Part shown: positions 36,682 to 46,785 of the stretch, one piece after another
Layout of the letters: each line of letters starts with the position of its first letter
Position numbering within the stretch: the stretch's first letter is position 1
Translations under genes and position numbers: made by a program
Assembly (NCBI RefSeq): GCF_016424485.1
Contig: NZ_JAELUP010000061.1
Location: 62,001 to 126,000, forward strand
DNA length: 64,000 bases
Reading direction: 5' to 3'
From: Paenibacillus roseus
GTDB lineage: Bacteria > Bacillota > Bacilli > Paenibacillales > Paenibacillaceae
Notes under the pieces: generated by a model
What the model was told of the DNA's origin: nothing
Seen by the model: only the letters and a program-made list of their open reading frames with translations
Database searches by the model: none

Positions 36682-37599
36682 ATGCCGTTGAGCGGGATCA
36701 AAGACCATCCTCCAGCTGTAAAGAAACGTCATCGGAACCGCGTTCATAACCGTCCGATACATCCGGCAAAGCAAGCTGCAGGCCGAATCCTGTTGCTTGT
36801 TTTAGGCTGCTTGTTTGTAGCGGTCAGTTTTAATATGTTTTTTGTCTCCAATGGAATTGCCTCAGGGGGCGTTTCCGGCGTATCCATCATTGTACAAAGA
36901 ACGCTGGGCATTGTTCCTGCTTACACGCAATGGGCGCTGAATGTGCCGTTATTTTTCGCAGGATTGTTTGTGTTCGGAAAGCGCTTTGCGCTGCAAACCG
37001 TACTCGGCTCGCTCGTACTGCCATTATTCGTGCTCCTCACCTCACACTGGTCTTCTCCGACAAGCAATCCGCTGCTTGCAGCTATTTATGGAGGAATCGG
37101 GGTTGGAATCGGTCTTGGACTTGTGTTCCGGGGGCGGGGCTCCACGGGCGGACTTGATCTGGCGGCACAGCTTTTGCACCGGTATACGGGCCTTCGCCTT
37201 GGACTGGCACTGCCGCTATTTGATGGTATGGTTATCCTGGCCGCAGGACTCATTATATCGCCTGAAAATGCGCTTTACGCTTTAATCGCCTTGTTTGTTA
37301 CGAGCAAGACAATTGATATCATGCAGACGGGGCTTCTCGTATCCAAGGTTGCTTTTATTATCTCGAATAAAGCTGAGGAGATTGGCGAAAGCGTGCTTCA
37401 TGATCTCGATCGGGGGATGACCCGGCTCATTGCGCAAGGCGGCTACACCGGCGAGGATCGACCGATTGTGATGGTCGTCGTCAGCCAGAATGAGGTGCCC
37501 AGGTTAAAGTCGCTTGTCCAGGCTGTTGACCCGCGCGCTTTCGTTATTATTAGTGATACGGCGGAAGTTCTGGGAGAGGGATTTAAAAGGACAGAATAA
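36682..37599 (+). CDS. YitT family integral membrane protein
   Basis: Membrane protein of about 305 residues. After a basic cytoplasmic N-terminus (KKRHRNRVHNR) come about five to six hydrophobic segments (residues about 35-210: RILLLVLGCLFVAVSFNMFF; YTQWALNVPLFFAGLFVFG), with the YitT-type glycine-rich GGVSGVS and RGRGSTGGLDL motifs. The C-terminal DUF2179 domain (about 230-300) has GGYTGEDRPIVMVVVSQNEV and VDPRAFVIISD. The transported substrate is unknown. The start is uncertain: ATG 36682 is very close to AAGGA; a TTG at 36688 has better spacing. Confidence 0.88.
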   Translation: MPLSGIKDHPPAVKKRHRNRVHNRPIHPAKQAAGRILLLVLGCLFVAVSFNMFFVSNGIASGGVSGVSIIVQRTLGIVPAYTQWALNVPLFFAGLFVFGKRFALQTVLGSLVLPLFVLLTSHWSSPTSNPLLAAIYGGIGVGIGLGLVFRGRGSTGGLDLAAQLLHRYTGLRLGLALPLFDGMVILAAGLIISPENALYALIALFVTSKTIDIMQTGLLVSKVAFIISNKAEEIGESVLHDLDRGMTRLIAQGGYTGEDRPIVMVVVSQNEVPRLKSLVQAVDPRAFVIISDTAEVLGEGFKRTE

Positions 37600-37602
37600 T
37601 CG

Positions 37603-37631
37603 TTGTATTTATATAAATTTCAATGTATAAT
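37603..37631 (+). promoter_or_regulatory. Promoter of the arginine operon
   Basis: TTGTAT (37603-37608), 17-bp spacer, TATAAT (37626-37631). The transcript would carry about 90 nt of leader before argC. Confidence 0.75.
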
Positions 37632-37639
37632 AATTCAAA
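37622..37639 (+). promoter_or_regulatory. ARG-box-like operator overlapping the arg promoter
   Basis: AATGTATAATAATTCAAA contains TGTAT-N4-ATTCA, one base away from the palindromic ArgR/AhrC box TGAAT-N4-ATTCA. It covers the -10, so arginine-bound repressor would block polymerase. A weaker half-site (TGTAT at 37604-37608) overlaps the -35. Confidence 0.65.
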
Positions 37640-37729
37640 GTTGGAAGTCCGGTATTTTAGATGAACGAAATGACAGGTTGTTTTCGATTTCTATATACTT
37701 TAATAGATAAGGATGGGAGAGAGTGAGAA

Positions 37730-38779
37730 ATGAGTAACCAGATTCGTGTTGCGGTCGTGGGATCTACAGGCTATGGCGGGGTTGAACTAATCCGTTTGTT
37801 GGAGGCCCATCCGTATGTCGAGATTACATCCGTTATATCATCTTCCTCAGCAGGCGCGCCAATTGCTGAGGGTTTTCCGCATTTGACGGAAATCCGTACA
37901 GATCTTCTGGACGCGGTTGATGCAGAAGCCACAAGGAGCAAGGCTGATCTCGTATTTCTGGCAACACCTTCAGGTATTGCTTCACAATTGGCTCCACAGA
38001 TGTTACAGGCAGGTCTGAAGGTTATTGATTTATCCGGAGATTTGAGGCTGAAGTCCCCGGATTTGTACGAGCGCTGGTATAAAAAGCCCGCCGCTGATCC
38101 GGCACTGCTGGAGCAAGCCGTATTCGGTCTGGCTGAAGTATTCGGCAACGAGGTGAAGGGACAGGAACTTATTTCCAATCCAGGCTGTTATCCAACAGCG
38201 GCTTTGCTAGGGCTGGTGCCGGCTGTTGCTGCCGGCTGGCTCGATCCTTCAACTATCATTATTGATGCCAAGTCCGGTGTGTCCGGTGCAGGTCGTGGTG
38301 TTGGACTCGGGACTCACTACTCCGAGCTGAACGAGAATTTCAAAGCCTATAAAATCAACAAGCACCAGCACATCCCTGAAATCGAACAGGTACTGGGGCG
38401 TGTGGCTGGGAAGCCTGTCGTCGCGACCTTTACCACACACCTTGTGCCGATGACACGCGGCATTATGTGTACGATGTATGCTGCCATTTCAGGCAATCAT
38501 AGCACTCAGGAATTCATAGAGTTGTACCGCAGCTACTATCAAGGACGCAAGTTTGTCAGAGTTCGTCCGGAAGGCCAATGGCCGGCTACCAAAGAGGTGT
38601 CCGGGTCCAATTATTGTGACATTGGGTTTGCAGTCGATGAGCGCACAGGCAGAGTGACGATTGTATCGGTGATTGATAACCTGGTTAAAGGCGCTGCCGG
38701 CCAGGCCATCCAGAATTTGAACCTGATGATGGGCTGGGACGAGACGCTCGGACTTCATTTTGTTCCGGTTTACCCGTAA
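37730..38779 (+). CDS. argC: N-acetyl-gamma-glutamyl-phosphate reductase
   Basis: Third step of arginine synthesis: reduces N-acetylglutamyl phosphate to the semialdehyde with NADPH. It is 349 residues. The Rossmann loop GSTGYGGVELIRLLEAHP is at 11-28; the catalytic Cys sits in SNPGCYPTAA (about residue 153), and the conserved His region is NKHQHIPEIEQ. GGGAGAGAG precedes the ATG. First gene of the argCJBDFGH cluster, behind an ARG-box promoter. Confidence 0.97.
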   Translation: MSNQIRVAVVGSTGYGGVELIRLLEAHPYVEITSVISSSSAGAPIAEGFPHLTEIRTDLLDAVDAEATRSKADLVFLATPSGIASQLAPQMLQAGLKVIDLSGDLRLKSPDLYERWYKKPAADPALLEQAVFGLAEVFGNEVKGQELISNPGCYPTAALLGLVPAVAAGWLDPSTIIIDAKSGVSGAGRGVGLGTHYSELNENFKAYKINKHQHIPEIEQVLGRVAGKPVVATFTTHLVPMTRGIMCTMYAAISGNHSTQEFIELYRSYYQGRKFVRVRPEGQWPATKEVSGSNYCDIGFAVDERTGRVTIVSVIDNLVKGAAGQAIQNLNLMMGWDETLGLHFVPVYP

Positions 38780-38928
38780 TACTCATTTATATGCATATTT
38801 ATTTCGCGGAACGCTGCTGCCTGAGATGGGCGGTATAGAACTGGAACCTGACTGCTGTGTAATTCAGCTAGCCGCGATTCATGTCTGACTGCAGCCGTTT
38901 ACGCTTGACAAAGGAGTTTGAACGCGTC

Positions 38929-40167
38929 ATGGAACAAGGCACTGGAGAAGTCTTCAAAGTTGTACCGGAAGGTTCAATTACTACGCCTAAGGGCTTTACG
39001 GCAGGGGGACTACATTGCGGACTGAAAAAAACAACGCGTCATGACTTGGGCGCAATCCTATGTGAGGTTCCGGCGGCGGCGGCCGGTGTCTACACCTTGA
39101 ATCGGGTTCAAGCCGCGCCAATTAAAGTTACGAAGGACAGTATTGCCAATGGAGGCACGCTTCGGGCGGTGCTTGTGAACAGCGGCAATGCCAACGCTTG
39201 TACAGGAAAACAGGGAGAGGAAGACGCCTTTCAGATGCGCAAATCCTTTGCTGACGCGGCAGGTGTCTCCGAACAAGAGGTAGCTGTTGCTTCGACAGGT
39301 GTGATCGGCGAACTGCTGAAGATGGATCGCGTGTTGGACGGCATCGCTGGATTGCCACAAAGGCTGGGGGGTACAACGTCAGCGTCCGAGGATTTCTGCC
39401 AGGCGATTTTGACTACGGATTTGGTTCAGAAGATGGTATGCGTCTCTGTAGAGGTCGACGGCAAAACCGTTCATGTAGCAGGTGCGGCAAAAGGATCGGG
39501 AATGATTCATCCGAATATGGCAACCATGCTCGGCTTTGTAACGACGGATGTCAACATTGGCAGATCATCCCTCCAGCAATTGCTTGGGAAGGCTACTGAT
39601 CTGACCTTTAACATGATTACCGTAGATGGTGATACGAGCACGAATGACATGCTTGTGGCCATGGCCAGCGGATTGGCCGGGAATCATGAGTTGACGCCTT
39701 CGCACCCGGATTATGCGGCATTTGCGGCAGCGCTGCAATACGTGTGTGAAGTGTTGGCAAAAGCGATTGCCCGCGATGGTGAGGGAGCGACCAAGCTGAT
39801 TGAGGTGCAGGTTGAAGGAGCGGAAAGCAATCGGTCCGCACGTGCAATTGCCAAGACGATTATCGGGTCCTCATTGGTGAAATCCGCGGTATTCGGCGCA
39901 GATGCGAACTGGGGACGGATTATTGCAGCAGCAGGGCGGGCTGGCGAGCCGCTTAACCCGGATACAGTGGATATATACCTTGGCGAGATTGAGACCTTGA
40001 AGCAGTCCAGACCTGTGGTTTTTGACGAAGACGCCGCGCTGGAATATTTGAAGGGGGACACGGTAGTTATTCGCGTTCATCTTCACTTGGGCGAGGGGCA
40101 GGCGATTGGCTGGGGTTGTGATTTGACCTATGATTACGTACGGATTAACGCTGCCTACCGGACCTGA
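38929..40167 (+). CDS. argJ: Bifunctional glutamate N-acetyltransferase / amino-acid acetyltransferase
   Basis: Transfers the acetyl group from N-acetylornithine back to glutamate (and often also uses acetyl-CoA), which makes the pathway cyclic. The 412-residue precursor cleaves itself before Thr199 in MATML to give alpha and beta subunits; KGSGMIHPNMATML and DGDTSTNDM are intact. The ATG at 38929 follows AAGGAG (38911-38916); an ATG at 38881 has no ribosome site. The gap from argC (about 150 bp) is unusually long for this operon. Confidence 0.96.
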   Translation: MEQGTGEVFKVVPEGSITTPKGFTAGGLHCGLKKTTRHDLGAILCEVPAAAAGVYTLNRVQAAPIKVTKDSIANGGTLRAVLVNSGNANACTGKQGEEDAFQMRKSFADAAGVSEQEVAVASTGVIGELLKMDRVLDGIAGLPQRLGGTTSASEDFCQAILTTDLVQKMVCVSVEVDGKTVHVAGAAKGSGMIHPNMATMLGFVTTDVNIGRSSLQQLLGKATDLTFNMITVDGDTSTNDMLVAMASGLAGNHELTPSHPDYAAFAAALQYVCEVLAKAIARDGEGATKLIEVQVEGAESNRSARAIAKTIIGSSLVKSAVFGADANWGRIIAAAGRAGEPLNPDTVDIYLGEIETLKQSRPVVFDEDAALEYLKGDTVVIRVHLHLGEGQAIGWGCDLTYDYVRINAAYRT

Positions 40168-40204
40168 TTTGAAGGATCGCCGTACAGATGAAGGAGCAAT
40201 GGGG

Positions 40205-40999
40205 ATGAAGGAACAGCGATTTGTAATGAAATGCGGCGGAAGCACGTTGGCGGCGCTCCCGTCCTCCTTTTTTGATGATTTGCGCCATTTGCAGGAGCAG
40301 GGCGTACGCCCTGTTATTGTACACGGCGGCGGTCCGGCGATTTCGGAGACGCTGGGCAAGCTGGGGATTGAATCCGAATTCGTGAACGGTCTGAGGAAAA
40401 CAAGCGAAGCCGTACTGGACGTTGTGGAAATGGTGCTGGCAGGGCGCATTAATAAAGAAATTGTACGCAAGATCGGACAAAGTGGAGCCAAGGCGCTCGG
40501 AATCTCCGGCGTCGACGGCGGACTGATTCAGGTGCAGCCTGTAGCGAATCATGCGGAGATCGGGTTCGTGGGTGATGTAACGGAAGTCAATGCGGCTATT
40601 ATCGAAGGCATCATGGCGATGACCTATATTCCTGTCATTGCCCCAATCGGAATTGACGGCGCAGGCCAGCGCTACAATATTAATGCGGACACGGCTGCCG
40701 GAGCCGTTGCTTCCCGCCTTGGCGTCGAGCGGATGATCGTCGTTACCGATGTGCCGGGTATTCTCAAGCAAGTTGACGGTGTGAAAAAAGTACTGCCGAC
40801 AGTAACGATTGATGAAATTGAGGCAATGATCGCAAGCGGGGAAATATACGGCGGGATGATTCCAAAGGTGCGCGCAGCGATCCAGTGCATTCAAGGCTGT
40901 GTAAGCGAGGTAGTTATTGTCAGCGGGGAAGAAGAAGCTATTCTTAGCAAGGTGCTCCAGGGCAGCCAGGTAGGCACCCGAATTATAAAATCTGAATAG
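40205..40999 (+). CDS. argB: Acetylglutamate kinase
   Basis: Second step of the pathway: phosphorylates N-acetylglutamate with ATP. It is 264 residues of the amino-acid kinase fold: MKCGGST (phosphate-binding, residues about 8-14), VIVHGGGPAIS (about 38-48), and GINADTAAG-like YNINADTAAGAVAS near residue 160. The ATG at 40205 is eight bases after AAGGAG; an ATG at 40199 is too close. The C-terminal arginine-feedback extension of long forms is absent, so inhibition may be weak. Confidence 0.96.
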   Translation: MKEQRFVMKCGGSTLAALPSSFFDDLRHLQEQGVRPVIVHGGGPAISETLGKLGIESEFVNGLRKTSEAVLDVVEMVLAGRINKEIVRKIGQSGAKALGISGVDGGLIQVQPVANHAEIGFVGDVTEVNAAIIEGIMAMTYIPVIAPIGIDGAGQRYNINADTAAGAVASRLGVERMIVVTDVPGILKQVDGVKKVLPTVTIDEIEAMIASGEIYGGMIPKVRAAIQCIQGCVSEVVIVSGEEEAILSKVLQGSQVGTRIIKSE

Positions 41000-41015
41000 A
41001 AGGCAGGGGAAGATC

Positions 41016-42218
41016 ATGAGTGAATCAGCACAAAGAGGGGGCGCATTGTTCCCGACATATGCCAGATATCCAATTGCGCTGGTAAAGGGCGACGGAAGCT
41101 GGCTCTGGGATGAGCAAGGCAACAAGTATCTGGATTTCATGTGCGGTATTGCGGTTACCAACCTTGGGCACGCCCCCGCGCAGGTCAAGGAAGCGCTCGT
41201 TAAGCAGCTTGATGAGCTGTGGCATGTATCCAACCTGTTCCATATTCCGAATCAGGAGGATGCAGCGAGGTTGCTGACGGAGAATAGCTGTGCGGATGCC
41301 GTGTTCTTCTGCAACTCCGGAGCAGAGGCGAATGAAGCTGCTATAAAGCTGGCTCGTCGCTACCATCAGAAGGTGCTGGAAAATGGACGGTATGAAATTA
41401 TTACGCTGACCAATTCCTTTCACGGTCGCACGCTGGCTACGCTGACGGCAACCGGACAGGATAAAGTAAAGGAAGGATTTGGTCCGCTGCCAGAGGGCTT
41501 CCGCTATGTGCCGCTGCATGATCAGGCTGCTTTGGAAGCGGCTGTGAACGAGCATACCGCTGCCATTATGCTGGAGACCGTACAGGCAGAGGGCGGTGTA
41601 TACTCGGTTCAGCAGGAGTACCTTGAATTCGTACGCGAACTGTGCGACAAGCATGGTGTGCTGCTGATTATTGATGAGATACAAACCGGTATGGGACGAA
41701 CAGGCAAGTTGTTCTCTTTTGAGCATTATGGCGTTGAGCCGGATATTTTTACACTGGCAAAAGGGCTTGGAAGCGGCTTCCCTGTTGGCGCGATGCTGGC
41801 CAAAGAGAAACTGCGTGACGCATTTGCTCCCGGCAGCCATGGATCGACCTTTGGCGGAACGCCAATTGCGACTGCTGCAGTCAAGGCAACGGTCGAAACG
41901 ATTGTAAGAGAAAAGGTGGCAGAACAAGCGAAGCAAGCGGGGGCTTACCTGACTGGCAAGCTGAAGGAGACATTGGCTGGCAATCCATTCGTCAAGGAAA
42001 TCCGCGGCAAAGGTCTGATTATCGGTATCGAATGCGTACAGCCGGTATCAGATATCGTCACAGAGGCGCGCAATCGCGGTTTGCTGGTTGTAACCGCAGG
42101 GCCGAATGTGATCCGATTGCTGCCGAGCTTGATCATTACGAATGAAGAAATTGACCACGGGGTGCAAATTCTGGCGACGCTGCTGGCCGAGCAGGCGGCA
42201 TCTACTGTGAAATCATAA
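41016..42218 (+). CDS. argD: Acetylornithine aminotransferase
   Basis: PLP enzyme that moves an amino group from glutamate to N-acetylglutamate semialdehyde. It has 400 residues of class-III aminotransferase: FCNSGAEANEAAIKLAR, HGRTLATLTATGQ, DEIQTGMGRTG and the PLP lysine Lys249 in TLAKGLGSGFPVGAM. GGCAGGGGA precedes the ATG. argF starts 17 bp after its stop. Confidence 0.97.
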   Translation: MSESAQRGGALFPTYARYPIALVKGDGSWLWDEQGNKYLDFMCGIAVTNLGHAPAQVKEALVKQLDELWHVSNLFHIPNQEDAARLLTENSCADAVFFCNSGAEANEAAIKLARRYHQKVLENGRYEIITLTNSFHGRTLATLTATGQDKVKEGFGPLPEGFRYVPLHDQAALEAAVNEHTAAIMLETVQAEGGVYSVQQEYLEFVRELCDKHGVLLIIDEIQTGMGRTGKLFSFEHYGVEPDIFTLAKGLGSGFPVGAMLAKEKLRDAFAPGSHGSTFGGTPIATAAVKATVETIVREKVAEQAKQAGAYLTGKLKETLAGNPFVKEIRGKGLIIGIECVQPVSDIVTEARNRGLLVVTAGPNVIRLLPSLIITNEEIDHGVQILATLLAEQAASTVKS

Positions 42219-42235
42219 ATGAGGGAGTGAAAGCA

Positions 42236-43192
42236 ATGCAAGGCACACTCAATGAAGAGCTGGCAGTCAGCTTGAAAGGACGGGATTTTCTCGGCCTGAC
42301 CGACTTTACGTCTGAGGAAATCCGTTATCTTATCGATCTCGGCATTGAGCTGAAGCGCAAGCAAAAGGCAGGGGAAATCTATCAACCGCTAAAGGGAAAA
42401 ACACTCGGGATGATTTTCGAAAAATCATCGACCCGTACACGCGTGTCGTTCGAGGTGGGGATGTATCAGCTAGGCGGTCATGCCTTGTTCCTGAGCCGCA
42501 ATGATCTGCAGATCGGACGCGGAGAGACGGTATCGGATACGGCGCAAGTCATGTCCCGCTATCTGGACGGCATTATGATTCGCACCTTTGCACACCGCAC
42601 CGTTGTAGATTTGGCAAGAGGGGCGACCGTACCGGTCATCAATGGTCTGACAGACCGTTCCCACCCATGCCAGGCGCTTGCCGATTACCAGACCGTTCTG
42701 GAGCACAAGGGCAAGCTCGAAGGCTTGAAGGTAGCCTATATCGGTGATGGCAACAATATGGTACATTCTTTAGTAATGGGCGCCGCGAAGCTGGGCATGC
42801 ATATTTCCGTGGCGAGTCCTGCCGGCTATGAAGCGGATGAAGAAATTATGAGCCAGAGCAAGGATGTCGCTTCCCAGACCGGGTCGCAGATCCATGTGTG
42901 CCATGATCCGAAAGAAGCGATTGCCGATGCGGATATCGTCTATACGGATGTTTGGGCCAGCATGGGCTTCGAAGCGGAGCAAAAGGAACGTGAGCTTGCA
43001 TTTGCAAATTATCAGGTGAACGACGAGCTTGTGAAATATGCGAAGAAGGATTACCTGTTCATGCACTGTCTGCCTGCCCACCGCGGCGAGGAAGTCAGCG
43101 AGAGCGTTATTGACGGCAAGCAATCGATTATTTTTGATCAGGCAGAGAATCGGCTGCACGCGCAAAAATCAATTATGGCTGCACTTATGTAA
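42236..43192 (+). CDS. argF: Ornithine carbamoyltransferase
   Basis: Joins ornithine and carbamoyl phosphate to make citrulline. It is 318 residues. The carbamoyl-phosphate loop STRTR is in FEKSSTRTRVSFE (about 62-74), the DRSHPCQALAD segment near 143, and HCLPAHRGEE with the active Cys near 278. The ATG at 42236 follows GAGGGAG. No carAB genes lie here, so carbamoyl phosphate must come from elsewhere. Confidence 0.97.
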   Translation: MQGTLNEELAVSLKGRDFLGLTDFTSEEIRYLIDLGIELKRKQKAGEIYQPLKGKTLGMIFEKSSTRTRVSFEVGMYQLGGHALFLSRNDLQIGRGETVSDTAQVMSRYLDGIMIRTFAHRTVVDLARGATVPVINGLTDRSHPCQALADYQTVLEHKGKLEGLKVAYIGDGNNMVHSLVMGAAKLGMHISVASPAGYEADEEIMSQSKDVASQTGSQIHVCHDPKEAIADADIVYTDVWASMGFEAEQKERELAFANYQVNDELVKYAKKDYLFMHCLPAHRGEEVSESVIDGKQSIIFDQAENRLHAQKSIMAALM

Positions 43193-43210
43193 AGGGAGAG
43201 GATTTAAGCA

Positions 43211-44446
43211 ATGGCAAAGGATAAAATTGTATTGGCATACTCGGGCGGGCTGGATACCTCCGTCATCCTGAAATGGCTCAAAGAGACCTACGATGCGGAA
43301 ATCATCGCGTTTACCGCTGATATTGGACAAAAGGAAGAATTGGACGGTCTGGAAGAAAAAGCGCTCGCTACCGGCGCTTCCAAAGTATATATTGATGATC
43401 TGCGTGAAGAGTTCGCCCAAGATTTCATTAACCCGATGTTTCAGGCCGGAGCGCTGTATGAAGGCCAATATTTGCTCGGAACCTCCATTGCCCGTCCATT
43501 GATCGCCAAGCGGATGGTGGACATCGCCAGAGCGGAAGGCGCAATTGCAATTGCGCACGGCGCAACAGGCAAAGGAAATGACCAGGTGCGCTTCGAGTTG
43601 ACGGCTGCGGCCTTGGCGCCTGAGATCAGTGTCATCGCGCCATGGCGTTTGGAGAGCTTCCGCGAGCAGTTCCCGGGCCGAGCGGAGATGATCGCATACG
43701 CCGAGAAGCACGGCATTCCGGTGCAGGCTTCCGCCTCCAAGCCATACTCTATGGACCGCAATCTGCTGCATATCAGTTTTGAGAGCGGCATGCTGGAAGA
43801 TCCGTGGTTTGATGCAAGTGCGGATGAGAACCGCGACATGTATGTGTTGAGCGTGTCCCCGGAGGAAGCGCCGGATCAGGCTGAATATATTGAGCTGACC
43901 TTCGAGAGCGGGATTGCGACAGCGATCAACGGCGAATCACTGAGTCCGCTGGGTGTCATGGATAAGCTGAATGAACTTGGCGGCAAGCATGGCATCGGAC
44001 GCGTGGATATGGTGGAGAACCGCTTCGTCGGCATGAAGAGCCGCGGCGTATATGAGACGCCGGGCGGTACCATTCTGTTCACTGCACATCGCAAAATAGA
44101 ATCTTTGACCATGGACCGCGAAGTTATGCATCTGCGCGACTCCCTGATTTCCAAGTACAGCACATTGGTGTACAACGGCTTCTGGTTCGCTCCTGAGCGT
44201 CTGGCGCTGCAGGCGCTGGTTGCTGAAAGTCAGAAGAACGTAACAGGTGTCGTGCGTCTGAAGCTGTACAAGGGCAATGTTATCGGCGCAGGCGTGAAAA
44301 GCCCTGTCAGCCTTTACAACCCGGATATTGCCACAATGGAAGCTGATCCTACGCAAGCTTATGACCAAGGGGACGCAACTGGATTTATCCGTCTTAACGC
44401 CCTGCGCTTGAAGGTTTCCTCCGGTGTGGAGCAAAGCCGCAAGTAG
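43211..44446 (+). CDS. argG: Argininosuccinate synthase
   Basis: Condenses citrulline with aspartate using ATP. It has 411 residues. The N-type PP-loop [11 protein letters not shown] (residues 9-19) binds [16 protein letters not shown] (about 118-130) and [12 protein letters not shown] (about 180-191) contact substrate. AAAGGGAGAGG precedes the ATG. It follows argF by 18 bp and so extends the operon. Confidence 0.98.
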   Translation: MAKDKIVLAYSGGLDTSVILKWLKETYDAEIIAFTADIGQKEELDGLEEKALATGASKVYIDDLREEFAQDFINPMFQAGALYEGQYLLGTSIARPLIAKRMVDIARAEGAIAIAHGATGKGNDQVRFELTAAALAPEISVIAPWRLESFREQFPGRAEMIAYAEKHGIPVQASASKPYSMDRNLLHISFESGMLEDPWFDASADENRDMYVLSVSPEEAPDQAEYIELTFESGIATAINGESLSPLGVMDKLNELGGKHGIGRVDMVENRFVGMKSRGVYETPGGTILFTAHRKIESLTMDREVMHLRDSLISKYSTLVYNGFWFAPERLALQALVAESQKNVTGVVRLKLYKGNVIGAGVKSPVSLYNPDIATMEADPTQAYDQGDATGFIRLNALRLKVSSGVEQSRK

Positions 44447-44485
44447 GACGCTAACGAACCGGATTTCGAAAGGAGTGTTCACACG

Positions 44486-45901
44486 GTGAGCAAATTATGG
44501 GGCGGACGTTTTACGAAAAAAACCGACCAGTTGGTTGAGGAATATACAGCTTCAATCGAGTTTGACAAGGAGCTGGCACAGGAGGATATCCAGGGCAGTC
44601 TGGCGCATGTCACAATGCTGGGCAAGCAGGGCATTCTCCCTGCCGAGGATGTGGAGGCCATTCAGGATGGTCTTCACCGCGTGCTTCAACGAATCAAGCG
44701 TGGGGAAATCGAGTTCGCAATTGCGGACGAGGACATCCATATGAATATTGAAAAGGCGCTGATCGACGATATCGGTGCGGTGGGCGGCAAGCTGCATACC
44801 GGCCGCAGCCGGAACGACCAGGTTGCTACGGACATGCACCTTTACCTGCGCAAGCGGGTGGTTGAATTCGTCGGCCTGCTGCAGAAGCTTCAGGAAGCGC
44901 TGGTTGGGCAAGCCAGGGAAAATCTCGATACGATTGTGCCAGGCTATACTCACCTGCAGCGGGCGCAGCCGATCTTGTTCGCGCATCATTTGATGGCGTA
45001 TGTGTCCATGTTTGGACGGGATATCGAGCGGCTTCAGGACAGCTACAAGCGGATCAACACATTGCCGCTCGGAGCGGGAGCGCTGGCCGGGACAACGTTT
45101 CCGATCGACCGCCATTTTGTAGCGGAGCAGCTTGGATTCGAGCGGGTCTATGAAAACAGCCTTGATGCAGTAAGCGACCGTGACTTCATCGTGGAGTTTT
45201 TGTCCCACGCTTCGTTGGTCATGATGCACTTGTCCCGTCTGAGCGAGGAGCTTATTCTGTGGTCGAGCACCGAATTCCGTTTCGTCGAGCTGGACGATGC
45301 GTTCTGTACGGGAAGCAGCATTATGCCGCAGAAGAAAAATCCGGATGTGCCAGAGCTTGTCCGGGGCAAAACCGGACGCGTCTATGGCGATCTGATCGGA
45401 CTTCTGACTGTGCTCAAGTCGCTGCCGCTGGCGTATAACAAAGATATGCAGGAAGACAAGGAAGGCATGTTTGATACCGTACGGACAATGCAGGGGGCGC
45501 TCCAACTGTTTGCTCCAATGATCGCGACCATGAAGGTGAACAAGCAGCAGATGCGCCAGGCCGTCAATCAGGATTTCTCCAATGCGACAGATATTGCGGA
45601 CTTCCTTGTCGGCAAAGGCTTGCCGTTCCGCCAGGCTCACGAGGTTATCGGCAAGACGGTTCTGTACTGCATTGAGAACAATAAATACCTGCTGGACCTG
45701 ACGCTGGACGAATTCAAGCAATTCTCCCCGCTGTTCGATGACCGTATTTATCAGGTGCTGCAGCCGGAGCAGGTCGTCAATGCCCGCAATGTATACGGCG
45801 GTACGGCTACGATACAGGTAGAGGCAGCGATCGGGCGCGCGGAGCAGCAGCTTGCGCAAACAGCGGGCTGGGTTGAGGAATATTTGGAAAAGAGCAAATA
45901 G
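44486..45901 (+). CDS. argH: Argininosuccinate lyase
   Basis: Final step: splits argininosuccinate into arginine and fumarate. It is 471 residues of the fumarase/aspartase superfamily: [15 protein letters not shown] (about 108-122), [13 protein letters not shown] (about 156-168) and the signature [15 protein letters not shown] (about 275-289) with the catalytic Ser. GTG start after GAAAGGAGTG. Last gene of the cluster; a terminator follows. Confidence 0.97.
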   Translation: MSKLWGGRFTKKTDQLVEEYTASIEFDKELAQEDIQGSLAHVTMLGKQGILPAEDVEAIQDGLHRVLQRIKRGEIEFAIADEDIHMNIEKALIDDIGAVGGKLHTGRSRNDQVATDMHLYLRKRVVEFVGLLQKLQEALVGQARENLDTIVPGYTHLQRAQPILFAHHLMAYVSMFGRDIERLQDSYKRINTLPLGAGALAGTTFPIDRHFVAEQLGFERVYENSLDAVSDRDFIVEFLSHASLVMMHLSRLSEELILWSSTEFRFVELDDAFCTGSSIMPQKKNPDVPELVRGKTGRVYGDLIGLLTVLKSLPLAYNKDMQEDKEGMFDTVRTMQGALQLFAPMIATMKVNKQQMRQAVNQDFSNATDIADFLVGKGLPFRQAHEVIGKTVLYCIENNKYLLDLTLDEFKQFSPLFDDRIYQVLQPEQVVNARNVYGGTATIQVEAAIGRAEQQLAQTAGWVEEYLEKSK

Positions 45902-45967
45902 GACAGAAGCCTCTTGCTTGTCTCTTTCAAAAACTTTGATTTGCGCTTTTTTTTACCATTCTAATCA

Positions 45968-46010
45968 TAAGGCGGTTTTGCGTAGCGACGCAGAGCTCGC
46001 CTTTTTATTT
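45968..46010 (+). terminator. Probable terminator of the arginine operon
   Basis: AAGGCG (45969-45974) and CGCCTT (45998-46003) enclose a smaller TGCG/CGCA hairpin; then TTTTATTT. The rest of 45902-46110 holds no gene; the phrase TTTTGCGTAGCG occurs twice (45976 and 46018). Confidence 0.7.
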
Positions 46011-46110
46011 TATGTAGTTTTGCGTAGCGGAAGGAACCGTATCTAATGGAATGGTCACGCATAAAGCGAGCTACATGCGAGGAAACGGATTAGTAGCGCG
46101 TATCGCTCGC

Positions 46111-46779
46111 TTAGGGTACGCTGACAAGTTCGGATTGGGTGATCCTATAACGTTTATCGCATCTGGTCGCGATTTGCGCACTATGGGTAGCCACTATGAT
46201 TGTCACCCCTTGCGAACGAATATGATGAAAACAGGCAATTACTTGTTCTACTGACTCATCATCCAGTGCAGAGGTTGGTTCATCCGCTACAATCAGCCCC
46301 GGGTTTCGAACAAGCGCCCGTAAAATACCGATTCGTTGTGCCTCGCCGCCGGACAGTTTTTCGATTCGCTTCTCAAACAGATGAGCAACGCCGAGTAAAT
46401 CGCCGAAATGAAATAGGCGTTGCATAGCTGCAGCTTCTTCATCCGACTTTTGCTTGACTAACCAAAGGGGAACTTTTGCATTTTCCAATGCGGTTAGCTT
46501 GGGAATCATCGGACTATTCTGAGCAATGTAACCGATTTCCTTGCCTCGGATGGAACTTAATTCGTTCATGCTTTTGCCGCTAAGTGAAATCCCGTTCACC
46601 TGTATTTCGCCGGAAGTCGGCTTCTCCAGTCCGGCAACGAGATTGAGCAATGTGCTTTTCCCGACCCCGCTTCTGCCTTGCAGGGCGACCATTTCGCCGG
46701 ATGGAACTCGCAATTGGATATTTTGGAATAAAAGCGTATCCTTGTATTCTTTCTTTACGTTCTCTAGCACTAGTCGCAT
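46111..46779 (-). CDS. ABC transporter ATP-binding protein (MacB/LolD-type)
   Basis: Energises the two membrane proteins encoded just upstream. It is 222 residues: Walker A GRSGVGKST (about 35-43), Q loop IAQNSPMIP, signature [15 protein letters not shown], Walker B LIVADEPTSALDD and the H-loop ATHS. This is the compact form of the lipoprotein/antimicrobial-peptide export family. The start is 6 bp after the permease stop, with AAAGG inside the permease's last codons. Confidence 0.93.
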   Translation of the reverse strand: MRLVLENVKKEYKDTLLFQNIQLRVPSGEMVALQGRSGVGKSTLLNLVAGLEKPTSGEIQVNGISLSGKSMNELSSIRGKEIGYIAQNSPMIPKLTALENAKVPLWLVKQKSDEEAAAMQRLFHFGDLLGVAHLFEKRIEKLSGGEAQRIGILRALVRNPGLIVADEPTSALDDESVEQVIACFHHIRSQGVTIIVATHSAQIATRCDKRYRITQSELVSVP

Positions 46780-46785
46780 ATGGGA

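Noticed and set aside
44552..45859. 435-codon frame antisense to argH
   Set aside because: Shadow of the argH codon pattern, no start signal.
46051..46254. 67-codon plus-strand frame after argH
   Set aside because: It overlaps the 3' end of the ABC ATPase gene on the other strand and has no start signal.
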